Below are positions 14,031-15,773 of a stretch of 15,773 nt of DNA, piece by piece. Position numbers and translations under genes: made by a program. The stretch is from positions 1 to 15,773 of the forward strand of contig JADLAZ010000179.1 of assembly GCA_020849725.1 (NCBI GenBank), in the 5' to 3' direction. Under the pieces are notes generated by a model. That model made no database searches. It saw only the letters and a program-made list of their open reading frames with translations, and was not told the DNA's origin. Within the stretch, counting starts at the first letter, position 1; every line of letters starts with the position of its first letter. The stretch comes from Chloroflexota bacterium. GTDB lineage: Bacteria > Chloroflexota > Chloroflexia > Thermomicrobiales > JADLAZ01.

Positions 14031-15335
14031 ATGACGGCTGGGCCACCCGCGATCAGCTCCACCGCGCCGCCTGGACCGCTGCCGGGGCTGCTCGGGCGGC
14101 TGCCGCCACTGGCGCCCTTGCGCTTTCCAGGCTATCGCCTGCTGATCACTGGCATGCTGCCGCACATGATCGCCATGCAGATGAGCACGGTCGCGCTCGG
14201 CTACCTGGCCTTCGCGCTGTCCGGCTCGGCCACGGCGCTGGGCCTGATCGGCCTGGGCTGGGGCATTCCAATGGTCGGCCTGTCGCTGGTTGGCGGCGTT
14301 GTCGCCGACCGTTTCTCGCGCCGGACGATCCTGCTTGGCACGCAGTCGCTGGTCGGGCTTTCCGCCTTCGTCGCGGCAGTGCTGCTGCTCAGTCAGGCGA
14401 TTCAGGTCTGGCATATCTTCATTATCGCCCTGATGCAAGGAACGGCGTTCGCCTTCAACATGCCGGCCCGCCAGGCGCTGATCGGTGAGTTGGTCGAGCC
14501 GGCTGACCTCGGCAGCGCCATCGCCCTCAACAACACCGTCATGAACACGATGCGCGTGCTGGGTCCACCGGTGGCCGGCGCGCTGATCGCCTGGCCTATC
14601 GTCGGTATCAACGGTGTGTTCATCCTGATCTTCCTGTTGTACATCGTCGTCGTCGCGACACTGTGGCGGCTGCCGCACGATATTGTGCGCCGCACCGAGC
14701 AGCGGTCCGGCTGGCAATCGCTGGTGGAGGGACTCAGCTACATTCGTCGGTCGCCGACGCTGGTGGGGCTGCTGGCGCTGGGCTTCGCGCCGATGCTGCT
14801 GGGCATGCCGTATCAGATGCTGCTGCCGGTGTTTGCACTCGGCATTCTCAAGGCCGGCCCGGAAGGGCTGGGGCTTCTCAACATGGCCAGTGGCCTGGGA
14901 GCGGTGGCTGGCTCGGTCGGAGTCAGCCTGGTGGCGGCCCACGGCGGCCGGCGGCTGGTGCAACTGGCGCTCGGCGCGGCGTTCGGCGGCGGCCTGATCG
15001 CCTTTGCGCTGAGCCAGTCGCTCTGGCTGGCGGCACTGATGCTGGTGATCGTCGGAGCAGCTTCGGCCGGCTATATGTCGCTCAATAACTCCCTCGTGCT
15101 GGAGGCGGCGCCGCGTGCGTTCCATGGCCGGGTCATGTCCGTCTACATGATGACGTTCGCACTGATGCCGCTGGCCACCTTGCCGGCGGCGCGGCTGGCC
15201 GACACGCTTGGGCCGGCGCAGACGGTGGCTGGCATGGGCGGGCTGCTGATCGTCGCCATCATCGGTGTGTCGGCCTGGTACTGGCGCGCGGCACGCCAGG
15301 CCCAGCCCGCCGCTGACGCCTCCCCCGCTGGCTGA
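14031..15335 (+). CDS. MFS transporter, exporter of the EntS/MFS_3 type
   Basis: Major facilitator superfamily permease of 434 residues with about 12 membrane segments, probably an efflux pump driven by the proton gradient. After a Pro-rich start (1-30) it reads LAPLRFPGYRLLITGMLPHMIAMQMSTVALGYLAFALSGSATALGLIGL, the opening typical of the EntS-like branch, then the loop motif GGVVADRFSRR between helices 2 and 3, and FNMPARQALIGELVEPADLGSAIALNNTVMNTMRVLGPPVAGAL, the helix 4-5 signature of the same branch. The second half has the internal repeat, with SLVLEAAPRAFHGRVMSVYMM. The substrate is unknown; siderophore or drug export in relatives is not evidence for this one. The ATG has only a weak purine-rich stretch upstream. 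Confidence 0.88.
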   Translation: MTAGPPAISSTAPPGPLPGLLGRLPPLAPLRFPGYRLLITGMLPHMIAMQMSTVALGYLAFALSGSATALGLIGLGWGIPMVGLSLVGGVVADRFSRRTILLGTQSLVGLSAFVAAVLLLSQAIQVWHIFIIALMQGTAFAFNMPARQALIGELVEPADLGSAIALNNTVMNTMRVLGPPVAGALIAWPIVGINGVFILIFLLYIVVVATLWRLPHDIVRRTEQRSGWQSLVEGLSYIRRSPTLVGLLALGFAPMLLGMPYQMLLPVFALGILKAGPEGLGLLNMASGLGAVAGSVGVSLVAAHGGRRLVQLALGAAFGGGLIAFALSQSLWLAALMLVIVGAASAGYMSLNNSLVLEAAPRAFHGRVMSVYMMTFALMPLATLPAARLADTLGPAQTVAGMGGLLIVAIIGVSAWYWRAARQAQPAADASPAG

Positions 15336-15351
15336 TCGTCACGCGCGTGGA

Positions 15352-15773
15352 CTAGCCGGTCGCCGTCAGCACGGCCGGCGCGCAGATGCGGCAGGGGCGG
15401 TAGCCGGCTGCCACCGCTGCCGCCGCCGACCGGAACGTCATCAGATGCCGCGCGGTCGTGCGGCGTGCGTGTCGGCACGTGGGATAGCAGAAGATGTGGG
15501 TCGTGTCGCTGCCATGGAAGCGCACGCCGGCGGCTGCTCGCTCGTCCAGCTCGGCCGGGTCCAGCCCCTCGGCGGTCAGCACCTGCCGCTTGGCGTCATC
15601 ACCGAGCGCGTAGTGACCGACGCTACCGTCGGCGCGGACGACGCGATGGCAGGGGATCAGCAGCGGAATGGGATTGCGGCCCAGCGCCGAGCCGACGGCG
15701 CGCACCGCGGCCGGCTGACCGATGGCGCGCGCGATCCAGCCGTAGGGACGCACCTCGCCGCGCGGGATGGTCG
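15352..15773 (-). CDS. O6-methylguanine-DNA methyltransferase fused to a C-terminal Ada zinc domain (partial)
   Basis: DNA alkylation repair protein whose 5' end lies beyond the right edge; the frame stays open to the last full codon (TIPRGEVRPYGW). The N-terminal part visible is the MGMT domain: RPYGWIARAIGQPAAVRAVGSAL with the Arg finger, the Asn hinge in RNPIPLLIPCHRV, the suicide Cys in PCHRV that accepts the alkyl group, and a closing LTAEG. After a short linker comes an Ada-type zinc domain with all four Cys: FCYPTC and, 28 residues on, CRIC. The first of these corresponds to Cys38 of E. coli Ada, which takes methyl groups from phosphotriesters. In E. coli Ada the zinc domain is N-terminal and an AraC-type helix-turn-helix lies between; here the order is reversed and no such helix-turn-helix is visible. 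A GTG at 15753 is internal to the domain, not the start. Confidence 0.9.
   Translation of the reverse strand, partial: TIPRGEVRPYGWIARAIGQPAAVRAVGSALGRNPIPLLIPCHRVVRADGSVGHYALGDDAKRQVLTAEGLDPAELDERAAAGVRFHGSDTTHIFCYPTCRHARRTTARHLMTFRSAAAAVAAGYRPCRICAPAVLTATG

Noticed and set aside
13821..15125. 434-codon minus-strand frame opposite glyQS and the MFS gene
   Set aside because: Rich in Arg, Gln and His with no domain, which is what the complement of GC-rich coding DNA gives; the plus-strand genes are clear family members.

Overview
The window is 15.8 kb of dense, high-GC bacterial chromosome with no mobile elements, phage genes, CRISPR arrays or RNA genes that I can recognise. Composition, frequent GTG starts, a single-chain glycyl-tRNA synthetase, the gene order tsaE-tsaB-rimI-tsaD, ClpS, SCO-type proteins and an MGMT-Ada zinc fusion fit a Chloroflexota lineage, perhaps near Thermomicrobia. 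That placement is inference from gene content; no marker here settles it.

Layout. Bases 1-1281 (+) hold the 3' end of secD and all of secF (protein export). Bases 5949 to 1301 (-) hold a tight seven-gene run in transcription order: clpS, a small alpha/beta-barrel protein, a Gfo/Idh/MocA oxidoreductase, tsaE, tsaB, rimI, tsaD. The last four overlap or nearly touch and keep the order of Bacillus ydiB-ydiC-ydiD-ydiE (t6A tRNA modification plus N-terminal acetylation). A near-consensus promoter (TTGACA-17-TACACT) lies just upstream of clpS, with a 16-bp imperfect palindrome over its -35 box. Bases 6859-6149 (-) encode an orphan NarL-type response regulator and 7524-6985 (-) a GNAT acetyltransferase. 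From 7680 to 10376 (+) come a MATE-like multi-pass membrane protein and two tandem SCO1/SenC-like proteins, the first lacking the copper ligands that the second keeps. Bases 12259-10390 (-) hold an aldo/keto reductase followed by a short-chain dehydrogenase. Bases 12518-15335 (+) hold glycyl-tRNA synthetase and an MFS exporter. The window ends inside a minus-strand gene that fuses an O6-alkylguanine-DNA alkyltransferase domain to a C-terminal Ada-type zinc domain, the reverse of the E. coli Ada order.

Most of the window is housekeeping: secretion, tRNA modification and charging, protein quality control and DNA repair. No unmistakably new system is visible. The points most worth a second look are the reordered Ada protein, the SCO pair with one copper-less member, the clpS-led operon with its probable operator, and the ClpS pocket substitution.
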